A DNA stretch of 64,000 nucleotides from Aquanectria penicillioides (Eukaryota > Ascomycota > Sordariomycetes > Hypocreales > Nectriaceae), in the NCBI GenBank assembly GCA_003415625.1, contig PYIU01000001.1, positions 3,534,746-3,598,745 of the forward strand, read 5' to 3'. This document shows positions 34,811-44,406 of this stretch, one piece after another; the stretch's first letter is position 1; every line of letters starts with the position of its first letter. The notes under the pieces were generated by a model. The model did not search any database, had not been told where the DNA came from, and worked only from the letters and a program-made list of their open reading frames with translations. The position numbers were made by a program, and so were the translations under genes.

Positions 34811-36547
34811 ATGGGTTCAACAACTTCGGTAGAGGCAGGCATTCCTCCTGACCCGAAGGAGAAGACTAACCCTTCCGAAATGGTGACTTCGGGGTCCCTT
34901 GAGCCCACCTCACGAGATGAGAACCTTCCAGGTGTTCTCCACATGGAAGCCTTCAACGAGGAGCTGAAATTTACAGAACGGTGTCTTTTGTTCGCCAGCA
35001 TGTTTCTCGTCGGATACGCGTATGGCCTCGACACTCTGACTCGGAGTACATACCAGGGCTATGCAACATCGAGCTATTCGCAGCATTCGCTTCTGTCGAC
35101 CATCAACGTCATCCGCGGAGTCATAGCCGCTGTTGTTCAGCCTCTGGTTGCGAAGTTGTCGGATCAACTCGGACGACTGGAGTTGTTCTTTCTCGCCACG
35201 CTGCTCTACATCATCGGCACCGTCGTTGAAACCTGTGCCACGAACGTCCAAGCCTTCGCTGCCGGCGCGATTTTCTACCAGATGGGATACACCTGCACGC
35301 TTCTTATTCTCGAAATTATTATCGCTGATGTCACATCAATTCAGAGCCGAGTACTCTTCGTTTTCATTCCCAACATGCCATACCTTATCAATGCGTGGAT
35401 CAGCGGAAATGTCGCTGAAACCGTGCTCGGCAGAACTACCTGGCAATGGGGCATCGGCATGTGGTGCATTATCTATCCAGTCTGCACTATTCCATTCATC
35501 ACAACCATGATCATTGTTGGACGCCGAGCTTCGAAAACGCTTTCCAAAAAGCCTCGTGCTGCAGACATTGGGGCTAAGAACAGCTTGGAAACTGCCATCG
35601 ATCTCTTCTGGAAGCTCGATCTTGTTGGAATCTTCGTCCTCACAGCATTGTTATCCCTTACTCTTATCCCTCTCACTCTAGCGGGAGGCGAGACCCAGAA
35701 GTGGAAGTCGGCTGGAATTATCACTCCATTGGTGCTTGGGTTCCTTATGTGTCCACTCTTTGTTATTTGGGAGATGAAAGCCACCCACCCCATGATGCCG
35801 GCTTACCTTCTTAGAGATCGTGGCATCTGGGCGGCTTTGGGTGTTGCAGTTTTCATGACATTTTCATGGTACACTCAAGCCGACTTCCTTTACACTGTTC
35901 TGTATGTCGGTTTCGATTTCAGCGTCTCGGCTGCCACCCGCATCGCTTCGGTGTATAGTTTTTGTGCTGTGGTTGGTGGTATGTCTCTGGGCTTGGTTAT
36001 CAGAAAGGTCCGCCGGTTAAAGCCATTCATTGTGGGCGGGATTGGCCTCTGGCTCCTCGCATACGGGCTTCTGATTCACTATCGCGGCGGCGCTGGGCCG
36101 GACGCTCAGTCCGGTATGATTGCCGGTCAGGTTTTGCTTGGCATCGCTGGGGGGTGCTTCCCTTATCCCAACTTAGCTGCTGCCCAAGCGCTCGCGAAAC
36201 ACGAAGACCTAGCCGTCATTACCAGCATCATGCTGACGATGAACAATGTTGGTATGGCGCTGGGTAATAGCGTTTCTGGAGCCATCTGGACACAGACTCT
36301 CTATGAACGACTCCAGAAGGACCTGGCACCTAATTCACAATTGGCCCAGGCAGTGTATGCTTCGCCGTTGTATGTCGTCCCTAATTATCCGGTCGGTACC
36401 GCCGAGCGCACGGCTATCATTGAGAGCTATCGCTACATACAAAGGCTTTTGAGCATTACTGGTATTTGTCTTGCCCTTCCTATCCTCGCCTTCGCCCTAT
36501 GCCTGAGGGACACCAGGCTTTCTAAATCAAAGGCTGTGGAGAAATAA
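34811..36547 (+). CDS. Siderophore-iron transporter, MFS (SIT/ARN family)
   Basis: A single-exon 578-aa membrane protein with about 14 hydrophobic segments, the SIT-family topology; it would import ferric siderophores by proton symport at the plasma membrane. Features are a hydrophilic N-terminus (about 55 residues), TM1 ending MFLVGYAYGLDTLTRSTYQG with YAYGLD as in fungal SIT proteins, then YATSSYSQHSLLSTINVIRG, PLVAKLSDQLGRLELFF (motif A), the paired GTVVETCATNVQAFAAGAIF, and a C-terminal VPNYPVGTAERTAI followed by YRYIQRLLSITG just before the last TM, as in MirB/ARN proteins. The substrate siderophore cannot be told. No biosynthetic NRPS is nearby in the window. Confidence 0.9.
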   Translation: MGSTTSVEAGIPPDPKEKTNPSEMVTSGSLEPTSRDENLPGVLHMEAFNEELKFTERCLLFASMFLVGYAYGLDTLTRSTYQGYATSSYSQHSLLSTINVIRGVIAAVVQPLVAKLSDQLGRLELFFLATLLYIIGTVVETCATNVQAFAAGAIFYQMGYTCTLLILEIIIADVTSIQSRVLFVFIPNMPYLINAWISGNVAETVLGRTTWQWGIGMWCIIYPVCTIPFITTMIIVGRRASKTLSKKPRAADIGAKNSLETAIDLFWKLDLVGIFVLTALLSLTLIPLTLAGGETQKWKSAGIITPLVLGFLMCPLFVIWEMKATHPMMPAYLLRDRGIWAALGVAVFMTFSWYTQADFLYTVLYVGFDFSVSAATRIASVYSFCAVVGGMSLGLVIRKVRRLKPFIVGGIGLWLLAYGLLIHYRGGAGPDAQSGMIAGQVLLGIAGGCFPYPNLAAAQALAKHEDLAVITSIMLTMNNVGMALGNSVSGAIWTQTLYERLQKDLAPNSQLAQAVYASPLYVVPNYPVGTAERTAIIESYRYIQRLLSITGICLALPILAFALCLRDTRLSKSKAVEK

Positions 36548-37348
36548 CATCAAACATTTTGGTTAGAATGTAAGTTTCCATTCTTGGGGCTGGGGGAAAG
36601 AATTGGTTGGTGGTCGCAGGTCGTTCCAGCTTGCCTGTGAATTAGCTTTGAGGTATTGTTAGTTTCAATCTGTTATTTCAATGAATCTGGTTTTCCTCCA
36701 GTGCTCTTTTTAATCGTAAAATTATATGGGTTTGGCAGTTTGTGTAAGGATTATAGCCGACCTGGATAAATCATTGCCATTCTGTCACGCTACAGCTTAC
36801 GCATTGGGATAAGAAAATATTCATTTACATAGCCTTGACCAAGATCAAAAAGAATAGCCTTGAAATAACGCTCTAATAATAAACAGTGTTGTGCGTTCTC
36901 GACCCATTGGGGCAAAGCTCTCAGATCCATGTCCAAATAGCTCACGTGATTGAATGGCCCTGATCACGTGGCTCAGATCTCGACGCACCCCCCAGTCGGG
37001 TTCACGGCGTCAAAGAAAACTCGCCTGCACTCGACTGTATCAATTGTGCGTGATTGGTTAGCGCTTACGAACACAATGTCTAGCGCTACTCCTGTTGAAT
37101 TCGCGCCTTGGATGGTGGATCCTATTCTCCGTTTGGTAAGTTGAGCTTTGAAGTGTTTCGTTGTGGTGAGCATGCTGCGCTTGTGAGTTGTTGTGAAGTC
37201 GGTTTGAAACTGAGGTGAGAGTGAGTTGGGGGCTCATTTGTTTGTATGTTCAAACGTTTGGAGGTCTTTAATTGAGCTTTGAAATTGAAACTCTTGGTGC
37301 CTTCCTTTTTTCCTTCTTCATCAACACCCACTACCGCAACCACATATC
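36548..37348. other. Intergenic; short spliced-looking ORF start at 37077
   Basis: An ATG at 37077 in an ACAATGT context begins MSSATPVEFAPWMVDPILRL followed at 37137 by a perfect donor GTAAGT. It looks like a 60-nt first exon, but I find no AG acceptor that joins it in frame to the next gene at 37349. It could belong to an alternative transcript of that gene. The sequence CACGTGGCTCAGA lies near 36966. Confidence 0.3.
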
Positions 37349-38173
37349 ATGGCTTTACGTTCTGGCCGCTCCCTTCGCGATGAGACGTGGCAACTGGTGC
37401 CCCCAGAGCCCTCAACGGTCGGAAGACCAGACCCCTCTCTTTCGGGAGATGGTGCTCTGTCTTTTGACTTCGAGCGTCGCCCTGGTGTTGACGGCGCCCC
37501 CCCAACGACTCCGAGCACGAGTCTGAAGAGCGAGAGGTTAGGCCTCCCTCTCGGAAGCCTCTGCGCTCGGGGCCACGCAAGCGCAAGCGTACAGCAGTAT
37601 CTATTTTGTCACTCTTCCCTCTGACTGTTCGTATTCGCTGACTTCTGTTCCCTAGCCTGCGTCGCCTGAACGCGGTGCGCCGCGCGATCCACCTTGCGAG
37701 AGGTGTATTCGTGCGGCTATTGCTGGCAAAGGCGACAAGGGTCGCTGTTTTGAGAGCGCTGGTCGTTCCAAGCGTTGCGCTGCATGCAAGGCAGGCAATC
37801 ATGACTGCCCGCCTTGGTAAGCTTCCTTCTCGAGCTTCGAGCTTTGGAACACTCTGTTGACTTCTCTCTTTAGTTCTCCCGTCTTGGCTCCTATTGCCCG
37901 GCGGATGTTGATGGCCCTCAATGTCAACGACAAGAAGGTAAGCTTCCCTTCCCCTCTTCCGTTGCTTTGGTCTCATAACCCGCGCAGATGTATGACCGGT
38001 GCCGTTCAGCATTGAGATTACAACTTGATCTTCTGGTCGAAGAAAACTCGGTCTTCTCGTCTCACGTTGGGGAGGTCACTAGTGGGGCACCACCAGAGGC
38101 CGAGACCGAGGAGGCTCGCCTTCTTAGAGGCGCTCGCCTCATCAAAGAGGGCATGTCCCTTATTAACCAGTAG
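37349..38173 (+). CDS. Hypothetical Cys-rich protein with zinc-binding-like module (possible frameshift)
   Basis: My model is join(37349..37596, 37656..37816, 37874..37937, 37988..38173), about 219 aa, with introns of 50-59 nt having GTATCT/GTAAGC donors. Exon 1 is open from MALRSGRSLRDETWQL, but at a run of seven C (37497-37503) the protein-like frame shifts by one: before it reads RRPGVDGAP, after it NDSEHESEEREVRPPSRKPL and a basic PRKRKRTA. Exons 2-3 encode PPCERCIRAA, GRCFESAGRS, KRCAACKAGNHDCPPC, a CxxC...C...CxxC...CxxC pattern likely to bind zinc. Exon 4 is helical and ends KEGMSLINQ. A nuclear or DNA-binding role is possible given the KRKR stretch plus Cys module, but I do not recognise the family. 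Without the frameshift the first exon would stop at 37622. Confidence 0.6.
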
Positions 38174-38575
38174 GTGCCTTTAACGCCTATATACAAATGG
38201 AAAGGGAGTGGAGTTTTAGGCGCCATGGTGTTCCGGATTTGAGGAGTTGAAGAGTCTAGACGTTAGCCGTTAGACACATGTTTGCCTCCTGGAAGCTCTT
38301 GCTCCGGGAGGCTGGGGCCCTCATGTCCTAGCCCAATTGATTCTATACCCCCCTCTTGATGAAGCTTTTGACGTGATGTAACTACACATAAATCGACCAA
38401 GTTAAGCATTGAACGGAAGTGTTCAAATCGCTGCCGTAATACGCCTTAGTGAACCCATCTGCCAGCATCTCGTTCGTCAGCAGGTAGGAGATTTTAAACT
38501 AGCCCCTTTTATATTCCTGTTTTAACCACATATTGTGTATATCCACTTATCGCAGACGAGTGTTAATTCTCCTGC
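38174..38575. other. Intergenic, no gene seen
   Basis: Short AT-rich spacer before the foldback element. Confidence 0.35.
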
Positions 38576-39256
38576 TCTAGGGTGAGCAGTTCTGCTTATA
38601 GAAAGCTACAAGGCATAGAGCATTAAGTGAGCGACTAGGCAGAAACGACTTCAATTACTCTATGCGAGCTAATTGATCAATTCTGTGATAAAGAGCAAGA
38701 ACTAAAACAATAGACGATAGGAAACTATTGTACATCTTTTGAACCAGCTAATCCTTCGCTTAGCATTTCCATGAAGAGCATAATGTTTGCTGCTTGCTAG
38801 ATCTCGCCTATTGGTTTCAATAAGCGCAACGTTTGCAGTTTGCATCACTCAAAATCCTATAGTTCAACTGATGTTGAAAGTATAGAACCTAAAGTACCAC
38901 TTGTTTCGGCAAGGGGGTACCTCCAGTTTTTGCTAAGGTGCTATGGTTCAATAACTGATGTTAGACCACATGATTTTTGAGCGACGCAAACCGCAAACAT
39001 TGCGCTTATTGAAACCAATAGGCAAGATCTAGCAAGCAGCAAACATTATGCTGCTCATAGAAATGCTAAGCAAGGGATTGAATGGTTCAAAAAATGTACG
39101 ATAGTTTCCCATAGTCTATTGTTTTAGTTCTTGCTCTTCATCACAGAATTAATCAATTAGCTCGCATAGAGTAATTGAAGTCATTTTTGCCTGGTCGCTC
39201 ACTCAATGCTCTATGCCTTGTAGCTTTCTACAACTGAATCTGCTTACCCTATACCC
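38576..39256. repeat. Large foldback (inverted repeat) element of family B
   Basis: Two copies of the family B repeat face each other: arm 1 at about 38597-38869 (plus) and arm 2 at 38959-39232 (minus). The similarity continues about 20 bp outside them (TAGGGTGAGCAG near 38578 versus CTGCTTACCCTA near 39239). The 90-bp centre (38872-38955) is the family C repeat. A single strand could fold into a stem of about 270 bp. Arm similarity is high but not perfect. Confidence 0.75.
38872..38955 (+). repeat. Family C repeat, copy 1
   Basis: TGTTGAAAGTATAGAACCTA through GGTACCTCC and TTTTTGCT to GGTTCAATAAC. It shares almost every base with 42161-42237 except for a 7-bp insertion (AAGGTGC). Its ends carry a short TTGAA/TTCAA inverted pair. 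Confidence 0.7.
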
Positions 39257-40059
39257 TTCTGGGTGGGGTGTGTGTTTTGGTCAGTGTCCCCTTCCACCAA
39301 CAAACCAGTCTGACTTAAGTGACTAACGTTATGGGTTGCTTATATAATTCGTCTATTGTGAGCTCTGTTTCTGGAACCGATCATCCAACATGTGATAGGG
39401 AATATCAGAAGATAGAATAATAGCAGCGAAAGTTACAGGATGTTATACAATCCGGGCCGATAACTGTCGCGCAACAGACGTACGTCACTTCCGGGACCAG
39501 TAGGGTGCTTCTATATCTCGTGACACATTCGGATGATTTCAATCGAGGCTTGTTGTATGGGAGTTGATTGGACCGGATGGGTTCCGCGGTGCCCCATAAT
39601 CACTGGGATGTGGGTTTCCATTCCATATCCATTGGTAGGTGTATATGCAACGTACCATACGATATCACTCGAGTCGGCCGCCCGGTTCATCTCACTAACT
39701 TGACGTAATATGAACTTTGAAAGTCATTTACGAGAGGTTCGTAACAGTGATGAATGAAGCCCTAGGTCAGCATTTAAATCTACCAGATCCTGAACTTGTC
39801 TCGTGCTCTGTAAGCTGGATATTAATAGTGAGGCTTGTCTAACGGCGCTGAATAGCCAGCTGTTGGTGCGACAGACATCATGCAACCCAAATATCAATAG
39901 AATACCATTGGCTCGCTAAGCAGAAAAGACATGGGTAAGTGGATATAAAGTCGACGGTCGCTTGGATGAGGGGTAGAGGGTTTTATGGAACGAGTTATAT
40001 CTTCTTGATTGCAGAAGTTGACTGAAAATATTCCGATCACATACATTTCAGTTCGAGCA
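39257..40059. promoter_or_regulatory. Intergenic, upstream of the methyltransferase gene
   Basis: No gene. One CGTACG palindrome occurs at about 39479 within ACGTACGT. The last 100 bases are the likely promoter of the methyltransferase gene. Confidence 0.3.
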
Positions 40060-41456
40060 ATGGCTACAACGAGCACAGGTCCCGATGTGGTCCCCGACGA
40101 AGATGTATTTACTGTAGCTTTCCTGATCTCTGGCTTGGGCTCATATGGATTTTAGGTCACAGACCACGACTCATCATTAGGGGAAGTATGAGTACCCGCA
40201 TCCATATTCTTCCCGCAAGACCGATCACTGATTGTTTCTATCTGAGCAAAGGATGGAATCTCATCGACTCAGAGTATTACAAGCTCCATCATTGACTACC
40301 GTCGTGAGAATGGAAGAACTTATCACCGATACAAGGATGGAAGTGAGTTGACTGCATTCCCACACGGTCATGGTGATTAATAGATGTAGAATACAATCTT
40401 CCAAATGACGAGATTGAGAATGAAAGGCTAGGTATAACTGACTTATTTACAATAACCTCACAAATACTAAGAATGATTAGACCTACAGCATCATATTTTC
40501 CTCCTTACATTAGATGACAAGCTTGGCCTGGCACCCCCAAACGGTCCCAAGTCGAATGTCAAACGGGTCCTCGATCTCGGTACTGGGACAGGCGTCTGGG
40601 CAATAGATTTTGCCGACGAGCATCCAGAAGCCGAGGTAAAGACACAACTGAAATGAGAATGAGTATCTCTGACATCATATTAGGTCGTTGGCATCGACCT
40701 TTCGCCCATCCAGCCCAGCTTGTATGGACCATTGTCTGTTCCTCCATCTTCAAGCTAATAACTAAACAGCGTTCCGCCGAATGTTCGGTTTGTGGTCGAT
40801 GACATTGATGAAGAGTGGAAATATTCAGAGCCGTTTGACTACATCCATAGTCGAATGATGAACTTTAGCATCAAGAACTGGGAGGACTATTTTCGAAAGA
40901 TTTTTGAGTAAGTTCAAACTGGTTAGGGAACTTGATCATAGACATAACTTCGCCAGCAACCTCGTTCCAGGAGGGTACATTGAAGTTCAAGAGGTGGACG
41001 TCAAGATGACATCCGACGATGAGACACTTACGGACGAACATGCACTTGCCAGATGGTATAACTTGTTGGAGGAGGCATCTGTTAAGTTGGGTCGACCTTT
41101 ACAAAACCTTCGGGTAATCAAGGATGCCATAACCAAAGCTGGCTTTACAGATGTTGTGGAGATCGATTTCAAGTGGCCAACGAACCGGTGGCCAAAAGCT
41201 CCAAAGTACAAGGAGCTTGGAACATGGAACAACGAGAACGCCCGCGCTCTGCTCCAGTCTGCGACAATGGCCCCATTCACTCGAGTCCACGGCTGGTCAC
41301 AAGAGGATGTTGAACTCTTCTTGGTGGATGCGCGAAAGGATTTGAACAACACGAAAATCCACGCGTACTGGCCAATGTACGTATTTCCTTTGCAATTTTA
41401 ATGAACAAACTGACAGTCTTAGCTGCTGCATATATGGGAAGAGGCCTGAGATCTAA
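40060..41456 (+). CDS. LaeA-like SAM-dependent methyltransferase
   Basis: Nine exons: 40060..40104, 40156..40185, 40252..40342, 40384..40431, 40481..40635, 40684..40721, 40770..40907, 40957..41376, 41423..41456. They sum to 999 nt (332 aa) with every junction in frame. The eight introns are 41-66 nt. The protein runs SITSSIIDYRRENGRTYHRY, YNLPNDEIENERLDLQHHIF, motif I VLDLGTGTGVWAIDFA, motif II VVGIDLSPIQPS, acidic FVVDDIDEEW, FDYIHSRMMNFSIKNW and NLVPGGYIEVQEV. This is the Methyltransf_23-like fold of LaeA and its many fungal relatives, which act on small molecules or in regulation of secondary metabolism. Substrate unknown. No synthase gene lies nearby. The many short introns and clean frames argue that it is functional despite its repeat-rich setting. 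Confidence 0.88.
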
Positions 41457-41805
41457 TAGGTGAGCTGATAGCTTTGCTGATCCCCTATCTTTCTGCTGGC
41501 ATAGTTCGAGGCTGAAAGCATTGGCAACTAGGTATTTTCTGCATCGCAGGATCAAGGACTACATGAACCCTGATAATTAATAATTGCAGATGGTTGTGGG
41601 GATTTTGGAGGAAAAGAATGCTCAGACTGAAGGTAGACAAAGCTTGAAAGGATACCTTGAATCTGCTGTGTGGTGTCCAAACCTAGTGTTGAGTACTGGC
41701 AGTGATTTAAATTGAAGATGCACTGTTCCCCATTTCCATCATCAGGAGTTTGGTCTTCGCATCTTGTCGAGCTTCAGATATTAGTCTAGGGTTCGTTTAT
41801 TTAAC
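41457..41805. other. Intergenic, methyltransferase 3' flank
   Basis: No gene seen; remnants of nothing recognisable. Confidence 0.3.
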
Positions 41806-42155
41806 TGTTGGACCCCATGATTTTAAGCGACGCAAACCGCAAACATTGCGCGTATTGATATTATTACAACCCAGACCAAGGTGTAGAAAGCTACAAGGCA
41901 TAGAGCATTGAGTGAGCGACCAGGCAAAAATGACTTCAATTACTCTATGCGAGCTAACTGATCAATTCTGTGATGAAGAGCAAGAACTAAAACAATAGAC
42001 TATGGGAAAACATTGTACATCTTTTGAACCATTCAATCCTTCGCTTAGCATTTCTATGAGCAGCATAATGTTTGCTGCTTGTTAGATCTTGCCTATTGGT
42101 TTCAACAGGCGGGATGTTTGCGGTTTGCGTCGCTTAAAAATCATGTGGTCCAACA
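41806..42155 (+). repeat. Family B repeat: one full copy plus a head-to-head fragment
   Basis: 41806-41858 is the start of a family B copy in minus orientation (TGTTGGACCCCATGATTTTA), broken off after about 53 bp. After a 23-bp gap a full plus copy runs 41882-42155 (TGTAGAAAGCTACAAGGCAT ... TGGTCCAACA, 274 bp). The TGT...ACA ends are LTR-like, but I find no target duplication and no coding interior. Confidence 0.75.
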
Positions 42156-42160
42156 ATACG

Positions 42161-42237
42161 TGTTGAAAGTATAGAACCTAAAGTACCACTTGTTTCGGCA
42201 TGGAGGTACCTCCAGTTTTTGCTATGGTTCAATAATA
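42161..42237 (+). repeat. Family C repeat, copy 2, flanked by an 11-bp direct repeat
   Basis: The 77-bp segment lies between two copies of CCAACAATACG (42150-42160 and 42238-42248). It contains the 12-bp palindrome GGAGGTACCTCC at 42202-42213. The same order, family B then C, is seen at 38597-38955. Confidence 0.65.
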
Positions 42238-42249
42238 CCAACAATACGG

Positions 42250-42465
42250 CCCAACTATGTCCTCGACTCACGATCCAAGAAAATCGCAGCTTGCCATTCA
42301 ATATGCGCATCAAGTCCGACAGCGCGTGCCCAACACATGGGTCTTCTGGGTGCTTGCTAGCACTCGAGGGCGATTTGAAGAGGCCTACCGGTCTATCGCG
42401 GACAGACTCAAACTGCCCCAGCGGAACGATCCCGATGTAAATATCTGTCGGCCAGGACATTGAGA
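42250..42465 (+). pseudogene. NB-ARC-type NLR fragment
   Basis: The frame reads RKSQLAIQYAHQVRQRVPNT, then VFWVLASTRGRFEEAYRSIA and DRLKLPQRNDPDVN, then a stop. This is the block straight after the P-loop in fungal NB-ARC-TPR proteins (GK(S/T)Q(L/I)A.EYA...VFWV.A....F...Y..IA). The glycine-rich start of the P-loop has been cut off by the adjoining repeat, and everything after about 65 residues is missing. Confidence 0.65.
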
Positions 42466-44406
42466 CCCTTTGTGGATACTTATTAGTGGCAGTAACAGCC
42501 GATAGATAAATATTCAAAATGCATGCCTTAGTGCAATTTTGTACACAGGTATGGCTATTATCATTTAGCGATATGCAGCAGTAGGAGCGGGAGTTTCTAA
42601 AGGTCATGCCAGCTGGTTGTTGAATTGGAGGCATGTTGGAACAACAGGCCCCTCTTCGCCTTCGGCTCGATTTCGCTTACAATCTGGTTCATCTTCGGGT
42701 AAATCCAAAAGCGGTATCCACTGGCAGAAAAACACCATTCAACCAATTGCCGTTGGTGTGGCGGGTGATTGTGGTGGCTCAACTGCTTAGTCACATACAT
42801 GACCTCTCATTAGAAGAAGCAAAGCTGGAAGGTGCCGACCCTTACGGGATCTTGCCCTTCTATTCAGCTTTGCTTAATGAAACCGCACATCCTGAATCCC
42901 GCGATGCTTGGATCCTAAGGACCAACAATCTACAAATATTCGATGCACGAGTGGTTTTCTTTCTTCACAGCACAAAAGCTTTGACAAGATGGGGCTACAC
43001 CTTGCAAAAATTGTTGGTTCTCCTGAAACACCAAAAACTTTTTCTAATGAAACCTTCTGCAAACAAACCTTCTGCAAACAAAAGACAAGCATCAGTGATG
43101 CGGGAAAACCGAAGTGGGTGCCTCAGGCACCAAGGCCCTTGGAGGCATTGAGTGCCTGCCAGGTGCCAAACATAGAAATACGGTAGAGCCATCCATCTTC
43201 ATACCTTCATTTCTGAACCTTTGTCCATCCCATTTCGCATCCATTAGGCAATCCAATATTTCAACGAACCCCTTTCCCAGAGTCTTAATAACACCAAGAC
43301 AATCTGTTCAACTCCTCCTTTTCTGTTGGGCAATTGATTCTCAAAAGCTTGCGAATATGAATGAATGGGCTTTGATGACACAATTCATCTCAGCTGGGCT
43401 TCAGCAGCCGCACAACCGATAATTAGAAAATTAAAACCGTCAGCACTCCAATATGTTGAGATTGTAGTAGATGATCAACGAAGCCCGATTGATGACACTT
43501 GGGGTTTTCAAAGTGGTTCTTTGATTGGCCAAATACCCAGAAGCTCTGAATTCATCTTAATCTGGGATGCTGATACAACGGGTTGATTAGAGAGTTTTGC
43601 TGGACTGGCTGTTCAGGCCTGCCTTTCTATTGGATCAGATCGTGCACTGAAACAGCGCGGAGTTGCCTTCGTTTTGGGGCTGACGCCGACCTTGGCTCAT
43701 TTGATTTTTTTACTCGTTCTATCGGGCTGCGAAGATAGTCCTCACATCAGCCAGGTTGCATGCATTGGAGTGAGAGTAGTGGGGGCGCCTTATTATGCCT
43801 CATTAAAAGTAGTACGCGTAACCACGCCATAGCCACTGAGCTTTTGCCTTGCTCTAGGTGCCGCTGGATGAAACTTTGATGCAGGGTTTGAAACCATGCT
43901 GTGTCGCATCCACTTCCCAATTGATCTGGATGGAAGTCTCCCTCGGAAGGGACCCACCTCGCTTCCACCGAACACCTCGAGACCAGAGATGAGCCATAGA
44001 TAGATAACCATCTTACCTGCCACATAAGGTTATTGTCATATCCTAATCGCTTTATGTTTTTTTTTCTTATTTAAGGGTCAGGTACCACGACATATCAAGA
44101 GCTATCGCCAGCTCAGAGCGCAAATCGGCGCATCCGCTGACAACTAAACCCCTTCCTGTCGGCTGTGTCTCATCCCTGTAGTCCAGCCACATTGAGGGTT
44201 CCCACGGGTGACCAACATGCAGATACTCAAACCAACAGGATTGTTGGTTGTCTTGGGCAAGGCCCATCGGCCCCCAGGCTGGTCAGGGTTCAAAATACAG
44301 TGATAAGAAATTTGGTAAATAAGGCTGGCCGAGAGTTGCACGACTCCCGGTTCCTTCTCCACAACCTTGTTCTTTTGTAGAATCCTTGAGGCCTCTTTCG
44401 ATTTTC
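42466..44406. other. Intergenic with weak coding-like stretches
   Basis: No intact gene. A 172-codon plus frame (42633-43151, containing LPLVWRVIVVAQLLSHIHDL) and a shorter one (43430-43585, SALQYVEIVVDDQRSPIDDT) have protein-like composition but no recognisable motif and no matching start or splice signals. They may be remnants of the NLR or of another lost gene. Confidence 0.35.

Noticed and set aside
41882..42155. Family B as a conventional solo LTR
   Set aside because: TGT...ACA ends fit, but there are no target duplications and no coding element, and the foldback arrangement argues otherwise. Left as family B.
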